The notes below the pieces were generated by a model. It made no database searches. It was not told the DNA's origin and was given only the letters and a program-made list of their open reading frames with translations. Shown in pieces: positions 1 through 10,204 of a stretch of 64,000 nt of DNA. The position numbers were made by a program, and so were the translations under genes. Source of the stretch: Eublepharis macularius. Its lineage: Eukaryota; Chordata; Lepidosauria; Squamata; Eublepharidae. The stretch spans positions 190,502,311-190,566,310 of the forward strand of contig NC_072791.1 in NCBI RefSeq assembly GCF_028583425.1. Direction: 5' to 3'. Within the stretch, counting starts at the first letter, position 1. Each line of letters starts with the position of its first letter.

Positions 1-32
1 GACTGGAGTGACTCTGTTTAGGATTGCACTGC
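1..32. repeat. Half of a short palindromic dispersed repeat
   Basis: The bases carry the motif taggattgcactg together with an actggagtgactc-like arm. The same motifs recur near 4218, 10205, 22355, 32900 and 53285, where they form a weak palindrome. This looks like a cut copy of a small non-autonomous repeat. Family unknown. Confidence 0.35.
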
Positions 33-189
33 AAATGGTGTAATAAAATCTTGAGGTCGTTGAATGGAACACTTCAGAGTTCAGGTGGTGGCATGTAACA
101 CTTCAGTATTTAGTGTAAAAGCTTCCTGCAGGAAGAAGTCATCACAGCTTATCTAGCGTTGAGAGTTGAGAGCCAGCGCAGCATAGAGT

Positions 190-693
190 CAGAACACACG
201 AGACAAAATACCTAGATTCAACTCGTGTTCTCTTACCTAAAGGTTTGCCGGGAAGTGTAGGCGTCCTTGCAGCTTAAAGTTTAGCATTTACAGTGCAGGC
301 GTCCTTGCAGCTTAAAGTTTAGCACTTACAGTGCAGGCGTCCTTGCAGCTTAAAGTTTAGCATTTACAGAGCAGCGAGGAGGGAAGTGCAGGCGTGGGGC
401 GCCTTTCCTCCCACTCTCAAGGTGCATCACGGCATTTTCCCTTCCCCTCACCCGGCCTGGCCCTGCAGAGCGACGCCTGGCTGCACCGGGAGACTAAGCT
501 GCAAGGACCCCCGCACATCCCTCTCTGCTGCTCTGTAAATGCTAAACTTTAAGCTGCAAGGACACCTGCACTTCTCCCTGCTGCTCTGTAAATGCTAAAC
601 TTTAAGCTGCAAGGACGCCTACACTTCCTGACAAACCTTTAGGTAAGAGAACACGCGTTGAACCTAGGTATTTCATCTCATGTGTTTCGACTG
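190..693. mobile_element. Foldback/MITE-like element with mirrored 38-bp tandem arrays
   Basis: The two ends are inverted copies of each other for more than 100 bases. The left end starts cagaacacacgag and the right end, reversed, starts cagtcgaaacacatgag, and both continue through a shared ctcttacctaaaggtttg block. Inside the left arm a 38-bp unit (start gtgtaggcgtccttgcagc) is repeated three times at 255-292, 293-330 and 331-368. The right arm carries the same units in reverse orientation at about 491-626. The centre (370-490) is GC-richer and unique. There is no coding potential and no convincing TSD. It is a non-autonomous DNA element or foldback repeat; superfamily not assignable by eye. 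Confidence 0.65.
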
Positions 694-694
694 A

Positions 695-910
695 TAGTTA
701 GCGGTCCAAGAGTTATATACTAGGTTCTTGGGATCTCAGGTTTGAACCCCCACTCTGCCATGGAAACTTGCTGGGTGACCTTTGGCCAGTCACTGTCCCT
801 TGGTCTAACCTACCTCACATGATCGTCATTGTGAGAATAAAATGGAGGACCTCAAGCTTGTAACGTGCTTTGGCTCCCCATTGGGGAGAAAAGTATGGTA
901 TAAATAAAAA
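695..910 (+). mobile_element. tRNA-derived SINE, plus strand
   Basis: A B-box-like GGTTTGAACCC near 743 is followed by the SINE body phrases 'tgctgggtgacctttggccagtcac' and 'ctacctcacatgatcgtcattgtgag', and it ends in a tgcttt...tataaataaa tail. This is the usual layout of amniote tRNA-derived SINEs. The tRNA head is degenerate and the A box is unclear, so this is an old copy. Confidence 0.7.
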
Positions 911-1044
911 GGCCTATAGTAATTTTGGTGCTGGGCCTGAGTCTAGGATCGAACTATTGGTTCAAATCTAGAATGGATCGTTTCAGATTTCAGGTGGTGG
1001 CATGTAACACCTAGCAAATCTAAGACTATTGTCTGTCTTGGCTT

Positions 1045-1115
1045 ATTCATACTTCTCTTTAGTTGTAATCTGCTTTGTGATCCTTAGGGATATAAATATT
1101 CTAAATAAATTGCGC
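1045..1115 (+). repeat. LINE 3'-tail remnant
   Basis: The phrase ttgtaatctgctttgtgatccttagggatataaat followed by A-rich sequence matches the generic 3' end of CR1/L2-group LINEs (taagccgccctgagtc...tataaat). Nothing else of the element is visible. Confidence 0.45.
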
Positions 1116-1743
1116 TGCATATGTAGATCAGGTCTAAAAAGAGATCCTATAATACACTTCCAGGCAGCCTATTTGCAGTTCAGTAAATTCACGGAATCTG
1201 TTTTATTGCTTGCAGTCATCTCAGGGAAGTTTTTCTGTGCTGGGCAAACTGACGTTTCGAAGCCCTAAGCAGCATTTTCTGGGGAAAATGCAATTCTTGT
1301 CCATAGTCAGAAGTGCCATTCTTATTCTGGGGGGATGTCTGGAATGCAGCTGTGCGGATAGTAAGGGTAATTCCTGAAACGTTAGTAGGTGTGATGTACC
1401 TTCTCGCTTTCCACTCCTTCGATGGCTAAGTTTTGTTGTGCCGGCACATGTATTTGGTCTGCAAAGAGAGACCCTGTAAGGGAGTTTAAATGAATTAGGG
1501 TTTCTCCACACTACCATTTTAGTTGGATTTCTGTGGTTTTGAGGCTAAATCTGGCAAGGCTTGTCATGGGATATGAGGCACAATATTCACTTGAGAGGGG
1601 TGGTGGTCCTGGACTGCTGTTTCAGTCATGGATGGATTGCTATCCATCTACAGGAAAGACCTCTGGCCAGTCAGGCACTCTGTTGCTAGTGCAGTTGGGA
1701 AGTGTGAGAACAGAAAAATAAATGGCTGCTTGCTATAGAATCT

Positions 1744-1832
1744 CAAAAAGAGTCCAGTAGCACCTTTAAGACTAACCAATTTTATTATAGCATAAGCTTT
1801 CGAATCTGTTGCTAATAATCTAGTCATGAAAC
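1744..1832 (-). mobile_element. PLE-type 3' tail fragment, minus strand
   Basis: It contains the repeat signature gtccagtagcacctttaagac, actaacc and gcataagctttcga, which recurs at 20555, 31163, 31500, 34050 and 62745. The stem II hairpin seen in better copies is destroyed here. Assignment to PLE 3' tails is inferred from the copy at 37915-38037, where the same tail is joined to a PLE end. Confidence 0.55.
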
Positions 1833-2154
1833 ATAGGAATAAGTAAATAGAGTGCAAGCCTGCAGCATCTTCCTCCTCTTTTTTTTTAAACTTGTCAGCA
1901 TTTGTTTTTAGGTGTAGTGGTAGAGAGGAGGGAAAATTGTTTTATAATGGGCGAAGCTAGAATAACTCTTAATCTACAGGTCAGAGGCGTTACCTGTCCA
2001 TCAGTCGATACTTTTTTGTCTTGGGCATGCAGCCTAGAACTGTAAGGAGAGATGGGGTTCTCTTGCAGCTTCAGGGGCTGAGGAAAGGAAGTGGAATGCA
2101 CTACTCATACACATGGATTGCAGTAGGGACACACAATTTGGGACAAGCATCGAG

Positions 2155-2412
2155 ATAATAATAATAATAACAACAACAACATTCGATTTATATACTGCCC
2201 TTCAGGACAACTTAATGCCCAGTCAGAGCAGTTTACAAAGTGTGTTATCCCCACAACAATCACTCTGTGAGGTGGGTGGGGCTGAGAGAGCTCTGAGAGA
2301 GCTGTGACTGACCAAGGTCACCCAGCTGGCTTCAAGCAGAGGAGTGGGGAATCAAACCTGGTTCTCCAGATTAGAGTCCCACGCTCTTAACCACTACACC
2401 AAACTGGCTCCC
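2155..2412 (-). mobile_element. Squam/Sauria-type tRNA-derived SINE, minus strand
   Basis: Read on the minus strand it has an A box (TGGTGTAGTGG) and a B box (GGTTTGATTCC), then 'gaagccagctgggtgacc', 'ctctctcagccccacccacctcac', and a 3' part ending in tatataaat plus an (AAC)n/(AAT)n microsatellite tail, seen on the plus strand at 2155-2180. A closely related copy is at 47495-47757, and another is interrupted by a PLE at 11709-13167. Confidence 0.85.
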
Positions 2413-2990
2413 AGTCATCATAGGTCATAAAAGGGCTATGGCTAACACCATAAACTGGCTTATTGTGCTTGGCGGGGGTGTTCTTCTGTGACAGATGATG
2501 CGGGCAGAGAGTTGGTAAGTTTAAACCAGAAGTGCTTAAGTGTCCTCAGTGAGAAAAGCAGGGAGGGAGTATGAGAGCACAGTGGCCCGTTGCATGTCTG
2601 ATTTCCTTTGTTTAGCTTGTTGTTGCTCATGCTGCTCCCATCCATGTGGGGACATTGAGTGGAACTAAGCCATCTCCATTCTTGTTTGGGAGGAAGGGCG
2701 GGGGGGGGCAGAATTTTAAAATATTCTGCTTGAGCTGTTCTCTTTTTCTTTTGCCCCTCTCCTCATGGGTTCATTTATGTTATGATTAATTTTAGAATTG
2801 CAAGGATTTTTAATGGAACTGCTTTATTTTATGAAGCCTATGAACAGCGTTAGGTACTCTGTTGAAGAAGTAAGATACAAATCTAATAAAGAAGTCTCTT
2901 GTGCCATGTTGGATTTCAATGTCTGTTTTTCAGTTTGGGTGGGTATTCTTGCTCTAAAACAGTTTTTCTTTTTTCTTTTAAATCTTACAG
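2413..2990. other. Putative intron upstream of a terminal exon
   Basis: No repeat or exon is recognisable here apart from a short G run near 2700. The last 40 bases are pyrimidine-rich and end in cttacag, a good 3' splice acceptor for the exon that starts at 2991. Confidence 0.4.
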
Positions 2991-3110
2991 CTCAGGCATA
3001 AATTCCCAGCAGCAGCCACACAAGCAGCACATCAAAAGCCACGGCCTACCCTGGAAAAGATTATACCGCCCAAAAGAATGTGCATTATTCAGCAACCTCG
3101 GAAATGTTAA
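2991..3110 (+). CDS. Probable terminal coding exon of an unidentified gene (C-terminal 39 codons)
   Basis: A strong acceptor (long T-rich tract, then cttacag at 2984-2990) opens a frame that codes for 39 residues and stops at 3108-3110 (TAA). The peptide starts [11 protein letters not shown], has a basic, proline-containing centre ([15 protein letters not shown]) and ends CIIQQPRKC. An AATAAA signal follows at 3230-3235 with T-rich sequence downstream, so acceptor, stop and polyadenylation signal fit one last exon. I do not recognise the protein. A second reading frame is also open to 3123 (ends NLGNVKDAE), so the phase is not certain; the first frame is preferred because its residues look more like a conserved basic C-terminus. 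Upstream exons would lie left of this window. Confidence 0.45.
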   Translation, partial: LRHKFPAAATQAAHQKPRPTLEKIIPPKRMCIIQQPRKC

Positions 3111-3229
3111 AGATGCAGAGTAAAATATTCATATATCTGACAGACTTGCTCTTAACAAAACAGCACTTAGCTAAGCAAGCAGTAAAGGGACCAACTGTCT
3201 CATGCAGATTCTACTTTGTATTTTTTGGC

Positions 3230-3235
3230 AATAAA
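3230..3235 (+). promoter_or_regulatory. Polyadenylation signal AATAAA
   Basis: A canonical AATAAA lies 120 bases after the stop codon of the putative last exon and is followed by a T-rich stretch that could be the downstream element. Confidence 0.4.
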
Positions 3236-3250
3236 ATCTCTTTACGTTCT

Positions 3251-4217
3251 GCAATTTTTTCCTTTGCTTTTTCAAAGCAGTTTTTTCCCCACTGAGGGAC
3301 TCAGACTCTTGTGTCTGCGTTCCCAGTGCAACTTGGAATAGATGGGCAGTTCCTCTAAGCAATATCCTTAAAGAGACAAGGCTGTTGTGCATCTTACGAG
3401 CCATAAAGCCAGGTGCAATTCACCAGCTATGTGTTGTGGCTTGACAGGAGATTCATAATCTGCCTCCTTTTGACTCCTAGACAGGCAGCAAAGCCAGAAA
3501 CTACATAGAGATCCTGGTAGGATACACACTTGCTTTATACCATGTCCAGAAACATAAAAAGTATTCATCTCTGAGAACGTGGAACTAGTACAGTTGCCAA
3601 ACTTTCCTAATTGGTCTTTTCCCTAGTAATATTTGAAAAGTGTTGGCTTCATCTTGATTATCAGTTTCATCTTGATGATCAGTTTATCTATCTTGGCGTA
3701 GTGTACCTTTTGCACTAATCTGAACCAGTTCACAGGACCTCTGAGATAACATGATCATGTGTGCCAGAAGCTGGACACCTACGCAGAGATCCTCCCAATA
3801 CGCATGGTCACCATGTTGTCTGAAAAAGGTAACGCATGGATTTTTCAGCTTTGATACATGTGAACAAGAACCCTGAAAAATCAGAGTTCATTGTCAGTAT
3901 GTACAGAGCTGCTGACTTTTTTCAGGAAATGTGCTGCCTCATTCGGAAAACGTGGGAGCCGTGCATATCAGGAAGATGGTGAGTAGCATGTGCAGCCATA
4001 CACGTAGTTGGCAGCTCCTTGTATGCTAAATTACAACATCTCTATAGGAAGGTCTTGAGATCCACAATGCACACATTTATCTGTGTGCTGGGGTTCTCTC
4101 CTACTTTGAAAAATGATATCTTCTGACCTGGAAACACTCTAATACCAGTGGGCAGTCAGTGGTTGCTTATTGGTGAAAGGCACTAATTTCTTCAGCACAG
4201 GAAGAGCTCAGTATTTA
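3251..4217. other. Intergenic stretch with nothing recognised
   Basis: Both strands show only short open frames without protein character. No repeat signature, microsatellite or palindrome is recognised. Confidence 0.5.
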
Positions 4218-4290
4218 GAGTACAATCCTATGAGGAGTTACACCAGTCAGGCTTAGACTGGAATAACTCTTCATAAGAATGCAATGTTTA
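4218..4290. repeat. Small palindromic dispersed repeat
   Basis: The left arm 'gtacaatcctatgaggagttacaccag' and the right arm 'actggaataactcttcataagaatgcaatg' are imperfect reverse complements around 'tcaggcttag'. The same palindrome is seen at 10205-10305. This fits a very short MITE or a structured repeat. Confidence 0.5.
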
Positions 4291-5528
4291 AATCTTTCCT
4301 AATCCTATATCCTAATGCTGCATGGGCTTGCTCATTAATGTATTGTAATTGGAATGTACTTGGCCTTCTTAATCCTTGTCTTTTGGAAAAACCAAACACG
4401 GTAAGGAAATGCCAGTTTCTCCTTTTTCTGTGTACTTATTCTTCTACCAGTATTTAGTCATAAGGGTTGTACCTTAGGTGGTAATTACATGTATTGTTCT
4501 GGATAGGCAGCAATGACTTAAGCTTACAACTGATGCTTTATCCTGACATTGCCAAAAATTGATGGTTTTTATATAAGTTCTTTGAGTGCTTTAGACTACA
4601 GTGACTGTAGGAATAGAACTTGACTTGGGTGGGTTACAAGCATCACCTGTTGGCTGTGCACGGACAACCTTTATGGGGGGAAATGTCAAAAGCCATGACC
4701 AACAAGGTAGTGAAAACCACAAAATCAATGGACTTTTCAAATTATTAGGTACAGGAAGTTAGTCAAAATCCTCAGAGGTTAAATCACAACCTTCCGGAAG
4801 CCACTTTCCTAACACTTGCAAGAATTTTCAGAGTGGAACACTATCAAAACATGTCCTTGCCTTCAAAGCTCTTGGCAGCCTTGCTCACTGCCTTCTCCAT
4901 ATTCTATCTATGCTAATGGCTCTGACACTTCCTGTTTGACACAGGCCAGCTGCACGTCTCCTGACTTAAACAGTTCTCACCATTCCCTGTGGCTGCTCCA
5001 TATGTATTTCAGTGCTCTACAGGATATCTTTCTACTGTCATGTTCTTATCAAATACCTTCAGTACATTCTGTAGCTCAAAATCTATGTACCTTAAGTTGC
5101 TAGCATTGCCTTTCCTTCTATATGTTTACTTCAAGAATAGACACTTCTATGTTGATCCCCATTTGTCTATGAATATTATTTCATTAAACTATCTTCTGCA
5201 ATGTTTTTTCTACCTGACTGAAAAATGATCTTGGTAATAATACTTTCTTTTCCATTTTACAAAGTGATTCTATAAAAGAGTTCAAAGTACCAATCATTTC
5301 GTTAGCTTTTTCAGTTTTTTAAATATTTGCTTTTATGTTTTTTTAACTTGTAAGATGCCTTCTGGACATCTCTGGAGAGTTGGCATATAAGTACCCTAAA
5401 TCAGTCTTACTTAAAATCATACCAGTAAATTATATGAAACCTTGTCTTTGGAGAGGTGGCATATAATTTCCTAAATAGATTCCTGTGTGATATGGCTTAT
5501 GAGTAAAAATGCCATAACATAATTTGTG
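4291..5528. other. Intergenic stretch with two LINE-tail-like phrases
   Basis: Most of it is featureless. Two similar phrases, 'ggagagttggcatataagtaccctaaat' near 5371 and 'ggagaggtggcatataatttcctaaat' near 5449, look like LINE 3' ends repeated in tandem. No coding frame is convincing. Confidence 0.4.
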
Positions 5529-5725
5529 GTGGAAGAGTGCTGTCAAGTCATAGTTGATTTATGGTAACCCCTGCTGGGGTTTTCAAGGCAAGACACTAAC
5601 AGAAGCGGTTTGCCAGTGTCTGCCTCTGCGACCTTTGAAGGTCTTCCATCTACTTACTAACCAAGGCTAACCCTGCTTAGCAGCTGAGATCTGGCAAGAT
5701 CGGGCTTGCCTTAGCTATCTAGGTT
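5529..5725 (-). mobile_element. 5S-rRNA-derived SINE, minus strand
   Basis: On the minus strand, 5705-5638 reads as diverged 5S rRNA: cccgatcttgccagatctcag, gctaagcagggttagccttgg, ttagtaagtagatggaagacc. This matches the 5S region that includes the internal promoter box C. It is followed by a non-5S body (cagaggcagacactggcaaacc) and an RTE/BovB-like tail (accataaatcaactatgacttgacagcac). It is a SINE3-type element and not a functional 5S gene, because the 5S 5' third is unrecognisable and the body is chimeric. A second copy is at 9440-9650. Confidence 0.75.
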
Positions 5726-6114
5726 GGGGCAACATAATCAGATACCAATATATTAAAAAAAGCATCATGCTGTTGCAAATTCTAGTATGGTTAGAACAAT
5801 AAAAGATTAGCACCAATTATTATAGCATAGGCTTTTGTTGGGTAAGTCCAGGGTGATCATTATATATTTTGTTAAAAACCTCAAACTGCTATGTCTCCAC
5901 TGAATGCTTCCATCCATCGAAGAAACCCTAAGTTTCTGCCAGAATACCCTTTCCCATTGTGGAGGATCCTGCAGCAAATTTTTGGATGCATATTCTGTTA
6001 ATAAAGGATACTGATCAACCCTGTTGTGCCTCATTCCATGGAACTCTGAACACCCCAACATCTTGTATGCATGAATTCTAGGGGAACATAAGTAATACAG
6101 ACATACTGGTTTTT
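5726..6114. other. Unassigned stretch before an L1
   Basis: Nothing recognised with confidence. The minus strand has an 84-codon open frame (5807-6061) of no recognisable family. Confidence 0.4.
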
Positions 6115-6132
6115 AGGTAATGGTCCACTATT
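6115..6132. repeat. Target-site duplication of L1, left copy
   Basis: aggtaatggtccactatt is repeated with one mismatch at 8251-8268 (aggtaatagtccactatt). The pair brackets a minus-strand L1 whose poly(A) lies at the left end, as expected for target-primed reverse transcription. Confidence 0.85.
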
Positions 6133-6370
6133 TTTTTCTTAATTTTTAAAAATTTTATTGTGTAAAAGTTAAAAAATAGTGCAAAAGAAAGTAAAACATA
6201 ACAAAGACAACAACAAAGAGCAAAGAAAGGCCTACATAAGTCTACATAGTAAAAACAGTAGAGCAACATAATAGGCATAATATTATTAATCCATTACAGG
6301 TTTTCGCCTACAACACTTCTTCCTTTAATATCAGTTTGTGATCTCAGTATCTTTTTTCTGTGTCTCATCT

Positions 6371-6524
6371 TAAGCCGATTCCGCACATGTTGGATAATGC
6401 ACTTTCAATGCACTTTATCAATCGTTCGAGGTGGATTTTTTGTTCCGCACACAAAAAATCCGTTCCAAATGATCTATAAAGAGGATTGGAAGTGCATTAT
6501 CCAACGTGTGTGGAATCACTCTTA
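6371..6524. mobile_element. Palindromic MITE inside L1
   Basis: The left end taagccgattccgcacatg and the right end, reversed (taagagtgattccacacacg), are inverted copies. Both continue with ttggataatgcactt, and the two arms meet near 6430-6460. Ends plus TAAG/CTTA borders suggest a small DNA transposon derivative. It interrupts the L1 3' region, so it is younger than that insertion. Confidence 0.65.
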
Positions 6525-6722
6525 GTATGTCAAAATCTTAATCTTAAAAATTGAACCCACAAATCATTAGTTCATTTTTCTTGGTCCCTCACAGATAGTC
6601 CATAAAGGGTTTCCAATTTGCCACGAATCTAGAGAGTTTTGTCTCTAATTAATGCTGTAAATTTGGCCATCTCTGCTAAGTCCATCATCTTCCCCGTCCA
6701 ATCTTCTAATGAAGGTAGATCC

Positions 6723-8225
6723 TTACACTTGCATTTTTGAGCATATAAAAGCCAAGCTGCTGTTACCATATATAAAATTAAAATATACTTTTTCCAATTT
6801 GTTATCCATAATTCCCAATAAATAGAACTCTGGCTTAAGCTGTAAATTAACCTTTAAAATTTTCTGTATTAACATATGTACTTGTATCCAAAAATTTTTT
6901 GCTTTGTTGCAAGTCCACCGAAGATGATAAAATGTCCCTTGTTCACCTTTAGCCATTTTTGCAGTTTTGTCTGGGGACATATACCACTGATATTTCATTT
7001 TGTTAAAATTCTCTTTGAGAGTAGAACACAAAGTAAATTTGAGGCCCTTAACCCATGTATTTTCCCATTGATCCACTTTTATATTAAACCCAAAATTCTT
7101 TGCCCATTTTGTCATACATTCTTTGACAGATTCTTCCTCCATATCAAGTTTCAACAACAATTTATACATTTTCATAATTATATGAACATCATTTGTACAT
7201 ACTTCCTTTTCAAAGTCTGTCCTCGCTGAAATCCCCATTCTTTTTTATCCAATTTGAACCTTTATAACAATTGTACATAAAAGAACCATTGACATTTATA
7301 ACCTTTGGCTAGTCATTCTTCCCTTGTCTTCAATTTACAGTCCTCTTCCAGAATCACTACTAAGTCTCCGTAAATCAGCCAGTCCTGTTTTGTTATCATG
7401 TCCCCTCTATAAAAAGCTGCTTGTGGTGAAATCCACAATGGTATCTTCGGGAACAGTCTTGGTTTGTATTTATGCAATATTCTCAAAATTGCTCACCTTA
7501 TATAGTGACATTTGAAATCCACATTGACCTTTATCATACCATAAGTAGGCATGCCAACCAAATCGCAAGTCGTGTCCTTCTAGTGTCAGTAGTCTGTATT
7601 TTTCAGTGTCATCCTTTCCTTTATCCACATCAGACATAAGGATGCAAAATACCCCTTTAGATCTGGTAGTCCTAAGCCATCCCTGTCCTTTGCATCTTCC
7701 CTTGTCATACACATTTGGAAATATCTCTTTGCCACTGTTTAAATAGTACATCTGATGTTAGAATCAGTATTGTCTGGAACAAAACATTCTAGGAAGAACA
7801 TTTTCATAACCAATATCCTCCCCAACAGAGACAACTGTAATCTATCCCATCTCAACATACGTTTTAAATTTCCTTCAAAGTTTTCCTATAGTTATTTTGA
7901 AATAGCGTACAGTTCTTCCCTATCAGTGTAATACCCAAATATTTTACCCTTTTTTCCACTTTAACCCGTTTTCTTTGACAGCTCTTCCTGTTCTTTTATA
8001 TCCATATACTCTGTTCAAAATCTCCAACACCAGAATGAATAAAAGTGGTGATAATGGATACCCCTGACGTGTCCCTTTTTGAATCTCACAAGATCTAGTT
8101 AGTTGACCACCGACCATAATTTTAGCCGTTTGTGAGATATACATTGATTATACCCATTTCACAAAATTTTCTTGAAAGTTCATCTCTTCCAATACTCAGA
8201 ACAGGAAGGGCCAATTCAGATTGTC
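6723..8225 (-). pseudogene. L1 ORF2 remnant (reverse transcriptase and C-terminal domain)
   Basis: The minus-strand peptide pieces are, in order: a fragment ending MYISQTAKIMVGGQL, the RT block GTRQGYPLSPLLFILVLEIL at about 8100-8020, a KYLGI-like stretch near 7930, the '[21 protein letters not shown]' region near 7590-7530 and a 171-codon open frame at 7238-6723 with 'GTFYHLRWTCNKAKNFWIQ'. Functional L1 ORF2 would nick DNA and reverse-transcribe its RNA. This copy cannot: the FADD active-site box expected between LEIL and KYLGI is missing, because the two blocks are joined by only about 20 codons, and there are several frameshifts. Confidence 0.85.
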
Positions 8226-8250
8226 AATAGTGGACTGTTACCTGACAATC

Positions 8251-8268
8251 AGGTAATAGTCCACTATT
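8251..8268. repeat. Target-site duplication of L1, right copy
   Basis: This is the partner of the copy at 6115-6132. It is also the right arm of a 19-bp hairpin with 8226-8244. Confidence 0.85.
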
Positions 8269-9439
8269 CTTGATGGTCTCATTCAAGGATAAACTTCCAA
8301 GGACCACAGTTCCATAAAATGCAATTATAAAAACATAATCTAATACAACAATATAATTCCTCAGTCCTTCTGCAGCTATGTATAGCTAATAGTTAATCTT
8401 AACAGTAGTTACATAACAGCTTCATTTTAGCTGTGTAAACCATACACATCAGTTCTGCCTCTATTCTTGGTGTCATACCTTTTTAAAGGCACAACTTTAT
8501 TTTAGTCTATACCACTTAATCTTCCAGATCTCTTCAAGTATCTCTAGGAGAAAGAATCGTTTTAATGACAGCCAAATATGTGGCCCTGTTACACCCAGTG
8601 TGGCTGCTGCCATGGTGTCTGCCAGTTGGTTTCCTAGTGCCGATTTGCTTTTGTCCCCAGTCCTGGCTTTCATCCACCTCACTGGAGCAGGAGGTGCTTC
8701 AGAAAAAACCAGAAGGCATCACTTTTGTGTTTGCAAGAGCAACTGTTCAGAAACAACTGCCTCATCATAGAAAGATGTTTGGCTTGGACTTTTCCAGTAT
8801 TTTTTGGTGACACCCACATCCCATTCTCCGTATTTAAAAGTGCTTTCGTTTTTTACAAGAGGGGGTCTCTGGACAAGTTCCTGGAAAAGTTCCTTTCCAC
8901 AACATTCTCATAGATCATAGACCTTCACATGTCAATACACAATGACAGGGAGACAGCTGGACTCAATATCTTTTGGCATTTATTCCAAGTCTTTGGTAAA
9001 GATAAACACATTATTTTGATTTGGGTAGGTGATCTTTGAAAAGTATACCATAAAATTCAAGGTTTACCCAGGTTTGTTGTCTCTGTTAGCTGACAGAACA
9101 AAATATTTTTTTGCCACCAGAGGGTAGTATAAGCCTACAAATTACACAGCCCAAGTCAGCTAAATTGCCCACTGGAATTTACTAATTGTTGTCTGAGCAG
9201 CCTACAAAATGTGTGACTGCAGCATTTAAAATAAAGGTGGATATTGTTAGAATTAAGCTGTGCTGGAAGCAAAAACTATTGAGCCAAACAAATGAGAAAC
9301 TAGGGTAAAACACTGCACATTTTCATGCACATAGTGCATAAATTGGTGTATATATCTGTGTAACTGCCCTTTGTTGTATTTTGATAGATTAACATCTGTC
9401 TTGAAAACTCAATACTTTTTTAAAAGAAAAAGTAATCTG
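8269..9439. other. Intergenic stretch with nothing recognised
   Basis: No SINE, LINE or palindrome is recognised. Short open frames at 8565-8913 show no family resemblance. Confidence 0.45.
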
Positions 9440-9650
9440 GGGTGGAGTGGAGAGTGCTCTCAAGTCATAGCTGACTTATGATGAACTTTGCTGGGGTTTT
9501 CATGGCAAGAAACAAACAGAGGAGGTTGGCTATTGCCTGTCTCTGCAACCCTGGTTTTCCAATTACTAACCAAGGTCTACTCTGGTTAATTTCTGAGATC
9601 TGATGAGATGAGGCTCACCTGAGCTATCCTGGTTAGGGCAATCTCGGGTA
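9440..9650 (-). mobile_element. 5S-rRNA-derived SINE, minus strand (second copy)
   Basis: It has the same order as the copy at 5529-5725 but is more decayed. The 5S-like part reads, on the minus strand, tgagcctcatctcatcagatctcag and accttggttagtaatt near 9622-9555. The body and RTE-like tail (agtcagctatgacttgagagcactc) follow toward 9440. Two independent copies with the same chimeric structure show that this is a dispersed family. Confidence 0.7.
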
Positions 9651-10204
9651 GGTCATAGTATGTTATTTCAAAGGATCTAGGCTTTTGGTCCCTTCTGTCC
9701 TTGTGGTTGGGCTTCTTTAGGGCCTTTACAGTTGATATTATGCTATTGGTTTAGTGTTATAGTAGTAAAATGGAAGGAAGTAGAATACATTTACTGTGAA
9801 ACACAAGGACTTTTTACTATGGTACATATACAGACACCTGACATCACATCATTGGTTGTTTTGGATAGATGCTGTGCTGCATCAGTGTGTTTGGGCATTG
9901 AAATTAGCACTGCCTGGCATATCCTTCATCCATGCAGTGACCTTTTTTTGAGCAAATTTTGCAAAATAACACTTGAGGAAAAGCAGTCAGTGAAAAACAT
10001 CAAACCCTTGACAACATTAAATGTATTATTTATTTCTGAGATTTCTTTTTTTAACCAGAGTAACTTGCATGTCTGTTAAATGCTAATAAAGAACTGAACT
10101 GAAAAAAAATGTATTATTTATTTAAGGTAGAAATTCAAATAATAGTGTTCTAAAGGTTAAAAGAATACAATAAAATATTACAAACTGTGCAAAGATGTAT
10201 TACA
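9651..10204. other. Intergenic stretch with an unassigned 115-codon open frame
   Basis: The plus strand is open from 9732 to 10079. The peptide has no recognisable domain or repeat signature, and chance openness in AT-rich DNA is the simplest reading. Confidence 0.4.

Larger units (their letters stand above)
6133..8250 (-). mobile_element. 5'-truncated L1 retrotransposon, minus strand
   Basis: The left end is a T-rich tract (poly(A) on the minus strand) and an 18-bp TSD flanks the element. The minus strand codes for L1 ORF2 pieces in the right order: the RT segment with GTRQGYPLSPLLF, a KYLGI region, then the C-terminal part with cysteine-motif remnants. The 5' end is cut within RT, just upstream of the EEMNFQENFVKW-like region. 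A MITE (6371-6524) has inserted in the 3' part. The right junction carries an extra inverted copy of the target site at 8226-8244. Confidence 0.85.

Noticed and set aside
255..368. Three regular 38-bp direct repeats, considered as a CRISPR array
   Set aside because: There are no spacers (units are head to tail), they are mirrored in an inverted arm, and the DNA is vertebrate.
5638..5705. Functional 5S rRNA gene
   Set aside because: Only the 3' half-like part is present, it is diverged, and it is fused to a SINE body and RTE-like tail.
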